DNA from: Terriglobia bacterium
GTDB taxonomy: Bacteria > Acidobacteriota > Terriglobia > UBA7540
DNA length: 64,000 nucleotides
Assembly: GCA_020073545.1 (NCBI GenBank)
Contig: JAIQEZ010000007.1
Coordinates: 1-64,000, forward strand
Direction: 5' to 3'
The position numbers were made by a program, and so were the translations under genes. Numbering within the stretch: the stretch's first letter is position 1; every line of letters starts with the position of its first letter. Of the stretch, positions 1 through 10,111 are shown piece after piece. The notes under the pieces were generated by a model. That model searched no databases and was not told where the DNA came from. It was given only the letters and a program-made list of their open reading frames with translations.

Positions 1-1494
1 GATATCAATGAAGTGATGCAACTGACGCCGATAAGCGTTGAGGAGTTCCTCGTAGGAAGAAAAGCTGGTGGGGTCACCGGTTGCGAGGCCGACTTGCTTT
101 CCGGTGCGCGGGTCAACGCCGTTGTTGAGGGTGATCTCCAATACCTTGGGCAGGTTGAAATATCCCGTAAGAATGTAGGCTTCCTTGCCGAACGCCCCGG
201 TTTCCACGCACCCGGAGGTCCCACCCGCGCGCGCATCTTCCAGGGATTTCCCCTGTCGCAGCAGTTCTTCGACCACCAGGTCAGCGTTGAATATGGAAGG
301 CTGTCCCCAGCCTTTGCGGATGATCTCGACGCCTCGCCGCAGGAACCGGTTGGGGTTCCTCTTGCTGAGTTGCAGGTTCGAAGAGGGCTGCAAAAGCCGC
401 ATCTCCTCGATGACTTCCAGAGTCAGGTAGGTGACCTCGTTGACGCCGCAAGAGCCGTCCGCCCGCAGGCCGCCCAGGTTGATGTTGGCGAAGTCGGTAA
501 AAGTGCCGCTCTCCGCCGCGGTGACCCCGACTTTGGGCGGAGCAGGCTGGTTGTTGAATTTCACCCACAGGCATTGGAGAAGTTCTCGGGCAGATTCGCG
601 GGTCAGGGTGCCTTCCTCGATCCCGCCTTTATAGAAAGGATACAAATGCTGATCGAACCTGCCAGGGCAGAAGGAGTCCCAGCCATTCAGCTCGGTGATG
701 ACACTGAGGTGTACGAACCAATACGCCTGCAGGGCTTCCCAGAAATTCCTCGGTGGGTGAGCGGGAACGCGGCGGCAGACTTCTGCAATCGTTCTCAGCT
801 CGGCCTGGCGGTCAGGGTCCGGCTCCGCCTGGGCCATTTGCTCGGCCAGCTCCGCGTGCCGCTCGGCAAACCGCATCACGGCGTCGGCCGCCACGGACAT
901 GGCGCTTAGTTCTTCCAGTTTCCTGAGCGCATCGGAATCGTTCAGGAAGTCCAATTCCCGAAGGCGAGCGTGCACCTCCTCTTTCAGGTCTAGCAACCCC
1001 TTCCGGTAAATCACATCTCCGAGCACGGTGTGCCCGGGCGCGCGCTGTTCCATGAACTCCGTGAAGAGGCCGGCGTTGTATGCCTCTTTCCATTCCGGCG
1101 ACATCTCCGCGAAGATCCTGTCGCGCATGGACCGGCCTTTCCAGTAAGGGATCACCTCCCCACGCTGCACGCGGCGGGCGTCGTCGCCAACCTGATAGGA
1201 AATCTTGGGGCGAGAGTTGAGGATTTGCAGGTCTTCCTCGCTGTGACAGCACAACTCAGGAAAAGTGGGCGTAGCTTTTGGAGCCGGTCCCCTCTCACCG
1301 ACTATCAGTTCCTGGTCTCCGATGTAAATGGTCTCGTGATCGAGCAGATGTTTCAAGGCCTGCGCCCGGAGCATCGGAAGGGACGCGATTCGGGACTCTC
1401 GGTAGAAGTCCGTAAGCAGCTTGGCGCGCTCGATGGACACGCTGGGCTTGGCGGCAAGGCTCTGCTGGCGCAGCATGGCGACTCTCTCGTTCAT
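1..1494 (-). CDS. Glycyl radical enzyme (PFL/dehydratase family, possibly 4-hydroxyproline dehydratase-like), 3' end outside window
   Basis: My translation from ATG at 1494 stays open to base 1 (MNERVAMLRQQSLAAKPSVSIERAKLLTDFYRESR...GGTSGCVETGAFGKEAYILTGYFNLPKVLEITLNNGVDPRTGKQ). It has the thiyl Cys loop 'SGCVE' of dehydratase-type GREs. The ORF track misses it because it runs off the edge. It overlaps the activase stop (TAATG). Confidence 0.9.
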   Translation of the reverse strand, partial: MNERVAMLRQQSLAAKPSVSIERAKLLTDFYRESRIASLPMLRAQALKHLLDHETIYIGDQELIVGERGPAPKATPTFPELCCHSEEDLQILNSRPKISYQVGDDARRVQRGEVIPYWKGRSMRDRIFAEMSPEWKEAYNAGLFTEFMEQRAPGHTVLGDVIYRKGLLDLKEEVHARLRELDFLNDSDALRKLEELSAMSVAADAVMRFAERHAELAEQMAQAEPDPDRQAELRTIAEVCRRVPAHPPRNFWEALQAYWFVHLSVITELNGWDSFCPGRFDQHLYPFYKGGIEEGTLTRESARELLQCLWVKFNNQPAPPKVGVTAAESGTFTDFANINLGGLRADGSCGVNEVTYLTLEVIEEMRLLQPSSNLQLSKRNPNRFLRRGVEIIRKGWGQPSIFNADLVVEELLRQGKSLEDARAGGTSGCVETGAFGKEAYILTGYFNLPKVLEITLNNGVDPRTGKQVGLATGDPTSFSSYEELLNAYRRQLHHFIDI

Positions 1495-2438
1495 TATCCA
1501 CCTCCAATGCTCACCGAAAACCCGCTCTGCTCGAATTGTTGGGCGATGGTTTGTATAGATTCGGAGGAAGGCACATCCACATCGCCGAGGAGATAAGGCA
1601 TATGAAGCCGCGTGTACTTGCCGGTTCCGGTCCGATGGTAAGGCAGAAGGTGGACGCTGTGCAACTGGGAGCGCTTGAGAAGTCGGGCCATGCGTTGAAT
1701 CTCTCCAGGGTCGTCGTTGATGCCGGGAATAACCGGAATCCTGACGACCACGGAATTCCCTTGCCGCGCCAGAGCTTCCAGGTTCCCCACAATTTCGTCG
1801 TTGGGCACGCCCACGTATTTCCTGTGTTTGGCCGAGTCAAGAATCTTCAAGTCATAAAAGAAGACGTCGACCTTCTTGCCAAGAGTCAACAGCAATTCCC
1901 GGTTTGCATAACCGCACGTTTCTACCACCGTGTGGAGGCGCCTTTCGCCGCACGCGTCGAGCAGAGACAGCAGAAAGGCGGGTTGGTAAAGTGGTTCTCC
2001 CCCCGAAAAAGTGACTCCGCCAAAAGACTCGTCATAAAAGACGAGATCTTTCTCAATCTGTTGGATGACCTCCGCGACCGTCATCCAACGCCCGACGAGC
2101 TGACGGGCATTCGCCGGACACACCGAAACGCACGAGCCACAGGCTTCGCACTGCGAACTGGTCTGGAGCGAACCGTTGACTTCGACAATTGCGTTGTGAG
2201 GGCAAACGCCTACACACTCCCGGCACTGGACACACCGGTCTGGGAAGAACATGAGACTGGGGTTTCGGCTCCGGCCCTCAGGGTTGTGGCACCACCAGCA
2301 GGATAGCGGGCAGCCTTTGAAGAATACGGTAGTGCGAATCCCCGGGCCATCGTGAAGGGAGTAGCGGCGAATGTCGAAGACCAAGCCCCTCGTCTGGTCA
2401 ATGTTTTTCAAACGCGTGCGTTGTTCTAAGCCGCTCAA
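1494..2438 (-). CDS. Glycyl-radical enzyme activating enzyme (radical SAM, with ferredoxin-like CxxC clusters)
   Basis: CPLSCWWCHNPE (CxxxCxxC radical SAM motif), CVQCRECVGVCPHNAI and CEACGSCVSVCPANA, GGVTFSGGEPL; adjacent to the GRE. Confidence 0.93.
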   Translation of the reverse strand: MSGLEQRTRLKNIDQTRGLVFDIRRYSLHDGPGIRTTVFFKGCPLSCWWCHNPEGRSRNPSLMFFPDRCVQCRECVGVCPHNAIVEVNGSLQTSSQCEACGSCVSVCPANARQLVGRWMTVAEVIQQIEKDLVFYDESFGGVTFSGGEPLYQPAFLLSLLDACGERRLHTVVETCGYANRELLLTLGKKVDVFFYDLKILDSAKHRKYVGVPNDEIVGNLEALARQGNSVVVRIPVIPGINDDPGEIQRMARLLKRSQLHSVHLLPYHRTGTGKYTRLHMPYLLGDVDVPSSESIQTIAQQFEQSGFSVSIGGG

Positions 2439-2511
2439 ATGATCCTACTCCCCCAGCCACTCGTGCCAGCATTGATATTATTGCGCTCACGCTGAGCGGC
2501 ACGCTCTCCAC

Positions 2512-2523
2512 ATTGTATACAAT
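2512..2523. promoter_or_regulatory. Perfect 12-bp palindrome ATTGTATACAAT, GntR-type operator candidate
   Basis: Palindrome 74 bp upstream of the activase start; resembles GntR-family TTGTATACAA operators. Confidence 0.45.
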
Positions 2524-3044
2524 GCGGGATACAGTCGTAACGGTCAAGAGACATTATGCCCGTGTCCAGCTACGGCCTCTCCGTTAAGCGGTTTACAGAT
2601 CAGAAAGCCGGCCACGGTAATTATGTAGTTCGCCACCAGCATTTTATATCCCATATTGTAGCCCACGTGTCGAGCTTTCTGTGCTCGCTCGGTGTCCTCG
2701 CATCCGAGGTAAACGACGCAAGGGACTGGCCGCAGGTCACATTTTCCCGCCAGTCATAGCCGTCGTTATGAGAGTCCTTTGGGCTGTAGGCGTAGTCGCT
2801 TATGCAATGAGAACGTAGCACGGCCCGCTTTGCCTTCCAGCGGATAATTGCTTTCAGCAACATGGCTTTCCAGGCGAGGACACTTGTGTGTGACAGTAAT
2901 GATTCTATGCCTAAACAGTGAGACGCGACGCCATCAGAAAGGCTGCGATGCGAAATCCCACGCCCTGCGCGCTTGTAGATGTATTATCATCACGGTATCT
3001 CGTGTCCACACTCGCTGTCCCGAGCGTCTCTCCGGAGGTTTCCG

Positions 3045-6000
3045 ATGTCTATTCCAGCCACGCGGGGCCAGTCTTCAGTCCACGTCTGGGAGGAGCCCCT
3101 GGTGATCCCGACCTATCGCGTCGAGGAGCCCGATCGCGCGCCAGTCTTTTGCAGCGGTCGCGCCTATCAAGGTGTCAAGAGCGCCATCTACCCCTATCCG
3201 ATTCTGGACCAGCTTACCGACATCCGCGAGGGCCGGACCTACCGGGGCGTCTACCTCGAGAACCGGTTCATCAAGCTCTGCGTGCTGCCCGAGATCGGGG
3301 GGCGCATCTTCTGGGCCGTCGACAAGACGGACGGGTACGACTTCTTCTATCACCAGCACGTCATCAAGCCCGCGCTGGTCGGTATGCTGGGTGCGTGGAT
3401 TTGTGGAGGCGTGGAGTGGAACGTGCCGCACCATCACCGCGCAACCACCTTCATGCCGGTGGACTACACGCTCGAAGAGCGCCCCGACGGCAGCAAGACG
3501 ATCTGGGTCGGTGAGACCGAGCTCCGCCATCGCATGAGATGGAGTGTCGGCCTGACGCTCTACCCAAACCGCTCGTACATTGAGGCTGCTGTTAGACTCT
3601 TCAACCGCACGCCCTTGGCTCACTCCTTCCTGTTCTTCACGAACGTCGCCGTGCACGCCAACGAGGATTACCAAGTGATCTTCCCGCCCCGGACGCAGAT
3701 CGCCGTCGCTCACGGAAAGAGCCAATTCTCGCACTGGCCGATCTCGCACAGTGTGTTTGATGGCGTGGATTACACGCGCGGTGTGGACGTGAGCTGGTGG
3801 AAGAACCATCCTGCGCCCATCTCCTGGTTCTGCTGGCAGTGTGAAGAAGATTTCTTCGGGGGCTACGACCATGGCCGCGAGGCAGGCGTTGTCCACGTCG
3901 CCGACCACCACGTCGTCCGCGGAAAGAAGTTCTGGGAGTGGGGCACCGGCCCCGAAGGCGCCTTATGGCACCAGATCCTCACCGAGACGGACGGTCCATA
4001 CCTTGAGCTGTTGGCCGGTGCGTATTCTGACAACCTGCCGGACTACACTTGGATTCAGCCCTATGAAGTGAAGACCTGGAAACAGTACTGGTATCCGTTG
4101 CGGGGGATCGGAGGCGTCAAGAATGCCAACCTCAACGCGGCCGTCAACCTGGATGTGAGCTCGAACGGCGTTGCCGGCTTCGGTTTCAATGCCACCACAG
4201 AATACCGCGGCGCCCAGGCCGTCCTCGAGGCGGGCGAGCAAGTCCTCATTCGGGAGACCATCGACATCGGTCCGGAGAAGCCATACTGGAAGGAGATCCC
4301 GTTGCCGGCCAGAACAGACCCACAGAGTCTCAAGGCTGTGCTGTTGGGCTCAGCAGGAAAGGAGCTGGTCGGTTACAGCCCCGTTAAACTCAGCGAGATG
4401 CCCACGCCAGAGCCCGTCAAAGCTCCGCCCGCCCCGCGGGACGTCAAGACGAGCGAAGAACTTTACCTCACGGGCCTGCGCCTGGAGCAGTTCCACAACC
4501 CAGCGATGGAGCCGTATCCGTACTACGAGGAGGCGCTGCGCCGGGACCCCGGCGACACCCGCGTGAATACGGAACTCGGGATCCTCTACTGCCAGCGGGG
4601 AATGTTTCGGGAAGCGGAGGGAAACCTGGCGACCGCTCTGAAACGACTCACCTACAATCACACGAATCCGCGGAACGGAGAGGCGTCCTACTACTTGGGC
4701 GTAGCGCTTGAAGGACAGGGAAAATACGACTCCGCTTACGACGCTTATTTCCAGGCCACCTGGAGTGCGGCCTGGAGCGCCGCCTCCTATTACGCGCTGG
4801 CGCGGCTCGCTGCGCGCAAGGCCGATTTTGCCAAGGCGGTCGAACTAGTCGAAGCCTCGATTGCCACGAACGGCCTGAACTTTGAGGCGCGCGACCTCCG
4901 AGCGGCGATTCTGCGGCGCCAAGGGGACTACCCTGAAGCGGCGCGCGCCGCGCGCGAAGTTCTGGCGGTGGATCCCCTCGACTTCTGGGCCGGCAATGAG
5001 CTTTATCTTGCACAACTTGCAACGAGCGACAAGGCCGAGGCCGAGCACACGCTGCGAACTCTCACGTTACGGATGCGCGGCGAAACTCAATCTTATCTCG
5101 AGGTCGCTGTGGACTACGGCGATGCCGGATTGTGGGATGACACCATCGAACTCCTCGTGCGATTTGTGAATGCGGCGCCCTACAAGTCCCGCCTTAATCC
5201 CATGGTCTACTACTATCTGGCCTATTACTCGGACCAGCTTGGTAAGCGGGAGGACGCGTCGAATTACTGCCGGCTCGCGAGCCAGGCGCGCAGCGACTAC
5301 TGTTTCCCGTTCCGCTTGGAATCGATCAGCGTATTGCGTCGCGCGATGGAGGTGAATCCACGCGATGCGCGGGCGCCCTATTGCCTCGGGAACCTGCTCT
5401 ACGACCTGCAGCCGCAAGAAGCCATCCGCGCATGGGAAAAGGCTCGCGCCACGGACGATTCGCTCGCCATGGTCCACCGTAACCTCGGTCTGGCTTACTG
5501 GCGCATCCAAAACGATCTACCCGCGGCGCTCAAAGGCCTGGAAATGGCGGTCGCGCTCGACCGGAGCAATCCGCGGTTCACCTACGAACTTGATGTGCTC
5601 TTGGAAGCGGCCAATGTTCCTCCCGAGAGACGGCTGGAGCACCTGGAAGACAATCAGCCGACAGTTCTCCGGCGCGACGATGCTGTTTCACGGGAAGTGC
5701 GGCTCTACGTTCTGCTCGGGCAGTACGACAAGGCGCTCGCGATCTTGACGACGCGGCATTTCCACGCCTGGGAAGGAGGCGGGGAGATTCACAAGGTCTA
5801 TGTCGATGCCCACTTGCGGAAAGGCGAGCGATTCTTCCAGCAGGGGCAATATCGTCAGGCGCTCAGTGAGTTCGAAGCAGCGCGCGCCCACCCCCAGAAT
5901 CTGGAAGTCGGGGAGCCGTGCCGCGACCCGCGTCTCGCCGAGATTGCTTACCACATCGGTCTGGCCCAGGAAGAACTGGGAGAGAGTGCGGCCCGGCAAT

Positions 6001-6344
6001 CGTTTGAGCAGGCCGCGGCCGCTACCAGCAGCGAGGGGTCGGAGAATCGCTATTATCAGGGCTTGGCGCTCAAGAAGCTCGGACGCAACGAGGAAGCGAG
6101 TCGCCTGTTCGACGAACTGATCCAGGCAGGGAAGGAACATGAAGCGCGCGCGGACTTGGATTACTTTGCCAAGTTCGGCGATAAGCAGTCTGACACGGAG
6201 CGTCTGACGCGCGCCCACTACCTGCAGGGATTGGGGTTCCTCGGCAAAGGACAGACCGGAAGCGGCAAGAGGGAGTTCCAGAAAGTGCTGGCAATTAATG
6301 CCAGCCATCTCGGCGCACGCGGCCGATTGGCCGCACTGGAATAA
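3045..6344 (+). CDS. DUF5107-like domain protein with C-terminal TPR repeats
   Basis: N-terminal sugar-mutarotase-like DUF5107 pattern (EIGGRIFWAVDKTDGYDFFYHQHVIKPALVGMLGAWICGGVEWN), then TPRs; GGAGG upstream of ATG 3045. Confidence 0.8.
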   Translation: MSIPATRGQSSVHVWEEPLVIPTYRVEEPDRAPVFCSGRAYQGVKSAIYPYPILDQLTDIREGRTYRGVYLENRFIKLCVLPEIGGRIFWAVDKTDGYDFFYHQHVIKPALVGMLGAWICGGVEWNVPHHHRATTFMPVDYTLEERPDGSKTIWVGETELRHRMRWSVGLTLYPNRSYIEAAVRLFNRTPLAHSFLFFTNVAVHANEDYQVIFPPRTQIAVAHGKSQFSHWPISHSVFDGVDYTRGVDVSWWKNHPAPISWFCWQCEEDFFGGYDHGREAGVVHVADHHVVRGKKFWEWGTGPEGALWHQILTETDGPYLELLAGAYSDNLPDYTWIQPYEVKTWKQYWYPLRGIGGVKNANLNAAVNLDVSSNGVAGFGFNATTEYRGAQAVLEAGEQVLIRETIDIGPEKPYWKEIPLPARTDPQSLKAVLLGSAGKELVGYSPVKLSEMPTPEPVKAPPAPRDVKTSEELYLTGLRLEQFHNPAMEPYPYYEEALRRDPGDTRVNTELGILYCQRGMFREAEGNLATALKRLTYNHTNPRNGEASYYLGVALEGQGKYDSAYDAYFQATWSAAWSAASYYALARLAARKADFAKAVELVEASIATNGLNFEARDLRAAILRRQGDYPEAARAAREVLAVDPLDFWAGNELYLAQLATSDKAEAEHTLRTLTLRMRGETQSYLEVAVDYGDAGLWDDTIELLVRFVNAAPYKSRLNPMVYYYLAYYSDQLGKREDASNYCRLASQARSDYCFPFRLESISVLRRAMEVNPRDARAPYCLGNLLYDLQPQEAIRAWEKARATDDSLAMVHRNLGLAYWRIQNDLPAALKGLEMAVALDRSNPRFTYELDVLLEAANVPPERRLEHLEDNQPTVLRRDDAVSREVRLYVLLGQYDKALAILTTRHFHAWEGGGEIHKVYVDAHLRKGERFFQQGQYRQALSEFEAARAHPQNLEVGEPCRDPRLAEIAYHIGLAQEELGESAARQSFEQAAAATSSEGSENRYYQGLALKKLGRNEEASRLFDELIQAGKEHEARADLDYFAKFGDKQSDTERLTRAHYLQGLGFLGKGQTGSGKREFQKVLAINASHLGARGRLAALE

Positions 6345-6617
6345 GACCCCTTGGCCGCGATTTCTCGCCACGGAGGGGAAGGGCTGCCCGCTTTACGCTG
6401 CATTAGGACTTGGGCTCACTCCACGGTGGGGCAAGGTGGATCAGAAGGCTTGCTGCTTCTCACCGGCGCCTTCGTCCGGGGAGATGGCGACGAAGTAACC
6501 GGCGCCCTGCCGATTGACGCGAGCCCACTCGCCGGCGCACGCCCCTTGCGGTAATTACCCCGACGGGCGCGGATGTATACTCGTTACAGATCTACATGAA
6601 ATGAGCTACGGAAAGGA

Positions 6618-7148
6618 ATGGACATGAACTGGACGGAACTCCTCAAGGCAGAGATCCAGTCCACGTACGTAGTCACAGAGGGGTTGCTCGCTCTAGTAGA
6701 TGACGACACCCTGGAGTGGAAACCCTCCCCAGGCAGTAACTGGATGACAATCGGCCAACTCCTCAAACACATAACGCAGTGCTGCGGCGCCCCTTTGCGA
6801 GGCTTCATCACGGGTGATTGGGGACTGCCGGAAGGCATGGATATCAGCGAGCTGACGCCGGAAAAGGACCTGCCGCCAGCGGAAAAACTGCCCGCCGTTC
6901 AGAGCGTCGCCGAGGCGAGGCAGCTCTTGCAGGAAGACAAGCGAGTGGCACTCGAAATGTTGACAGCCTGTGGCGAGGAAGGGCTTGCTCACAACCCAAC
7001 GCCTGCCCCTTGGGATCCGACCGAGATGCTGCTGGGGCATCGCCTTCTCCAAATGGTGGATCACCTGAAACAGCACAAGGGACAACTCTTCTATTACCTG
7101 AAACTCCAGGGGAAGCCGGTCAACACTCACAACCTTTGGGGAATGTAG
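6618..7148 (+). CDS. DinB-family protein
   Basis: DinB-like four-helix sequence (WMTIGQLLKHITQCCGAPLRGFITG ... LLQMVDHLKQHKGQLFYYLKLQGKPV). Confidence 0.75.
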   Translation: MDMNWTELLKAEIQSTYVVTEGLLALVDDDTLEWKPSPGSNWMTIGQLLKHITQCCGAPLRGFITGDWGLPEGMDISELTPEKDLPPAEKLPAVQSVAEARQLLQEDKRVALEMLTACGEEGLAHNPTPAPWDPTEMLLGHRLLQMVDHLKQHKGQLFYYLKLQGKPVNTHNLWGM

Positions 7149-7261
7149 CGACTTTCGTGTTGGAGTCCAACGTCAAGGTGCCCGTCCCGCCGGCCACGAC
7201 GTGACTCTGCTGAACCTGATGTTTCAGGAAGACAAGAGATCGCACGACCACGGAGCGGATC

Positions 7262-7945
7262 ATGGATTACACCTATCAAGACATTGCCAAGATGATTGAT
7301 CATTCCCTGCTGAATCCCACGCTCACGGACCCGGAGCTGGAGCAAGGCTGCCGGTTCGCGCTGGATTCTGGCTGCGCGAGTGTCTGCGTCATGCCGTACT
7401 ACCTGAAGCGGTGCGCGGAGATTCTGAAAGGCAGCACGGTGAAGCCAAGCACCACGATCGGGTTCCCGCATGGCGGGCACGCCACGGCGATCAAGGTTGC
7501 GGAAGCCCAGAAGGCGCTTGACAACGGCGCGGAAGAGTTGGACATGGTCGTCAATATCAGTAAGGTGCTCAGTGGGGACTGGGATTATGTGCGGTGGGAC
7601 ATCAACGGCGTCATCGAACTCGCCCACGCGCGCGGCACGAAAGTGAAAGTGATCTTCGAGAACTGCTACCTGAAGAACGAGCACAAGATCAGGCTGTGTG
7701 AAATCTGCGGGGAACTAGGCGCCGACTGGGCGAAGACCTCCACCGGCTACGGCACGGGCGGGGCCACGCTGGAAGACCTGCGATTGATGCGAGCCCACTC
7801 GCCGGCGCATGTCCAGGTGAAAGCCGCAGGAGGCATCCGCGATCTGGACAAGCTGCTGGAAGTCCGAGCCTTGGGCGTAACCCGAGTCGGCGCATCCCGC
7901 ACGGCAGAGATCTTGAACGAATGCAAGCGGCGGCTGGGAAAGTAG
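7262..7945 (+). CDS. deoC: Deoxyribose-phosphate aldolase
   Basis: IDHSLLNPTLTD, EELDMVVNISKVLSGDW, KVIFENCYL, DWAKTSTGYGTGGATLEDL, VKAAGGIRD. Confidence 0.93.
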   Translation: MDYTYQDIAKMIDHSLLNPTLTDPELEQGCRFALDSGCASVCVMPYYLKRCAEILKGSTVKPSTTIGFPHGGHATAIKVAEAQKALDNGAEELDMVVNISKVLSGDWDYVRWDINGVIELAHARGTKVKVIFENCYLKNEHKIRLCEICGELGADWAKTSTGYGTGGATLEDLRLMRAHSPAHVQVKAAGGIRDLDKLLEVRALGVTRVGASRTAEILNECKRRLGK

Positions 7946-8372
7946 ACGGGGGTTTGTCGGGCGCTGCCGCCGGAGGGTGATCCGCCAGCATCTTTGCTCG
8001 ACTTGCCTGGTCGAAAGTGGAGACTCGACTGGCTGACAGGGAGCTTTCTTTGCAGGTCGGCTCCCGCCTGCCGCGCCAGGTTTCAGATCAATGGCGGGCA
8101 GCTTGCCGCCTGCATGCCAGATCCCTCCCGTCGTCATGATCATTGAAAAAATCACAGAAACCCTTGCCGGAAGCCTCGAAGATGGCTATCTTGGCCTCTG
8201 TCGTGATACGTCACCAAAAGGGCAGTTATGCAACCGCGCGGCGTGGGCCTCGCAAGCGCGCATCTCCGCATAGTGAGAGCCACCGACCTGAGGACCCGCT
8301 TCGCAATGCAGTCTTGACCCCCTGGCCACGCGGGTCGCTCAACGATCTGCCTGGAGACGAAAGGACGAAGTG

Positions 8373-9161
8373 ATGGGACAGACGATTTACCAAGTGGACG
8401 CGTTCACCAGCCGGCCGTTCGCGGGGAATCCCGCTGCGGTTTGCCTCCTACCGGCGCCGGCCGAGGAAGCATGGATGCGCGATGTGGCGCGCGAGAAGAA
8501 TCTTTCGGAGACGGCCTTCCTAGTGCGGCAGGCGGACGGCTTCAACCTGCGCTGGTTCACGCCCACGGTGGAAGTGGAACTGTGCGGGCACGCGACTCTG
8601 GCGAGCGCGCACATCTTGTGGGAGACCGGCGTGCTGAAGCCGAACGAGCAAGCGCGCTTCTACACGCTGAGCGGTTTGCTCACGGCCGAGCGCTGCGGTG
8701 AGTGGATCGAGCTGGATTTCCCCGCCAAGCCGGAGGAGCCCGCCACGCCCTGGGACGAGCTGGTGCGCGGGTTGGACATCACGCCGCGTTACGTGGGCAA
8801 GAGCCAGTTTGATTTTCTGGTGGAGGCTGACTCCGAGCAGACCGTACGCAGCCTGGCGCCGGATTTCACCTTGCTGAAGCGCGTGAGGGCGCGCGGGGTG
8901 ATCGTCACCGCGCGGGCGGAGAGCAGGGAATTCGATTTCGTCTCGCGCTTCTTCGCGCCGGGCGCAGGAGTGGACGAAGATCCGGTGACAGGCTCGGCGC
9001 ACTGCGTGCTGGGTCCGTACTGGGCGAAACATCTCTGCAAAACGGAGTTCGTGGCTTACCAGGCGTCAGCGCGGGGCGGCGTGGTGAAGGTCCGCCTGGT
9101 GGGCAACCGCGTGAAGCTGGGCGGCCAGGCCGTCACCGTGATGCGCGGGGAATTGGTGTAG
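8373..9161 (+). CDS. PhzF-family isomerase/epimerase
   Basis: YQVDAFTSRPFAGNPAAVCLLP ... LCGHATLASAHIL ... GVDEDPVTGSAHCVLGPYWA. Confidence 0.9.
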   Translation: MGQTIYQVDAFTSRPFAGNPAAVCLLPAPAEEAWMRDVAREKNLSETAFLVRQADGFNLRWFTPTVEVELCGHATLASAHILWETGVLKPNEQARFYTLSGLLTAERCGEWIELDFPAKPEEPATPWDELVRGLDITPRYVGKSQFDFLVEADSEQTVRSLAPDFTLLKRVRARGVIVTARAESREFDFVSRFFAPGAGVDEDPVTGSAHCVLGPYWAKHLCKTEFVAYQASARGGVVKVRLVGNRVKLGGQAVTVMRGELV

Positions 9162-9497
9162 CGAGTGAGGGCGCAAATGGAGACAGGCAACCCCCCGGCG
9201 GCATTATGCGCGACGCCATGAGATGCCCAAGGCAGCATGATTCTCCTCCCGCGAAATCGTCACGGGCTTGACGGCGAATCCCCACCAGACTGTTCGCCGC
9301 GTGCTGTTTGCTGCCTACTGCACACCGCCCACTGCCTTCTGCCTACTCAGGATGACACCGGTTTCGGGAGTTCCTTGACGGCACGGGCGATTCACACTGG
9401 ATCCGGACACCAGCGGCCCGCGAAACTCGTTGACAGGTTGGAATGGCAACGCCAAACTATGAGGAGAAGGCTCAGACTTCAGGGTAGTGAGGGTAGT

Positions 9498-9944
9498 ATG
9501 CAAGTTGAAAAGCGCGTGTCGCGTCGCCCACTCGAACAGGAGTTGGTCTCGCGCGGCGTGCGGATGACGCGCCAGCGACGCCTGCTGGTCGAGATCATCC
9601 AGAGCGCCGCCGGTCACCTGGACGCGATCGCCCTCTGGCAGCGCGCCAAGGAACAGGATCCCACCCTCAACAAAGTCACGGTGTATCGAACGCTGGGGAT
9701 GCTGAAAAAGCACGGCTTGGTGGACGAACTGGATCTGATGCACCTGGAGGGGGGGAAGCATTACTACGAAGCCAAGACCACGCGCGACCACATCCACCTG
9801 GCCTGTACGAAATGCGGACGCATTCAGGAGTTTGAAAGTTCACTGTTTGAGAAGTTGAAGGGCCAGATCGAACGTGAGCGGCAGTTTCGCATCAAGGTCG
9901 TCCGTGTAGAAGCCGGCGGTCTCTGCGATCGCTGCCAGGGCTAG
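9498..9944 (+). CDS. Fur-family metalloregulator
   Basis: RMTRQRRLLVEIIQSAAGHLDAIALWQRAKEQDPTLNKVTVYRTLGMLKKHGLVDEL ... HIHLACTKCGRIQEF; start set at 9498. Confidence 0.85.
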   Translation: MQVEKRVSRRPLEQELVSRGVRMTRQRRLLVEIIQSAAGHLDAIALWQRAKEQDPTLNKVTVYRTLGMLKKHGLVDELDLMHLEGGKHYYEAKTTRDHIHLACTKCGRIQEFESSLFEKLKGQIERERQFRIKVVRVEAGGLCDRCQG

Positions 9945-10111
9945 GTTCCTACCGCAGCTGGCTCTTCAGGGGATTGACCACTAGCCGCAGGAAATGGTCT
10001 CGTTGCCCAGCCACCCCCGCGCAATCTAGGAGAAACGGAACAGTGTCACCCGACTGAATGTCGTGGTCGCAACCGACGACGTACATCATTGGCACAATTT
10101 CGTTGGCAGCC

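Noticed and set aside
13-909. + strand 298-aa ORF
   Set aside because: Antisense to the partial GRE, which has clear family motifs on the minus strand; shadow ORF from high GC.
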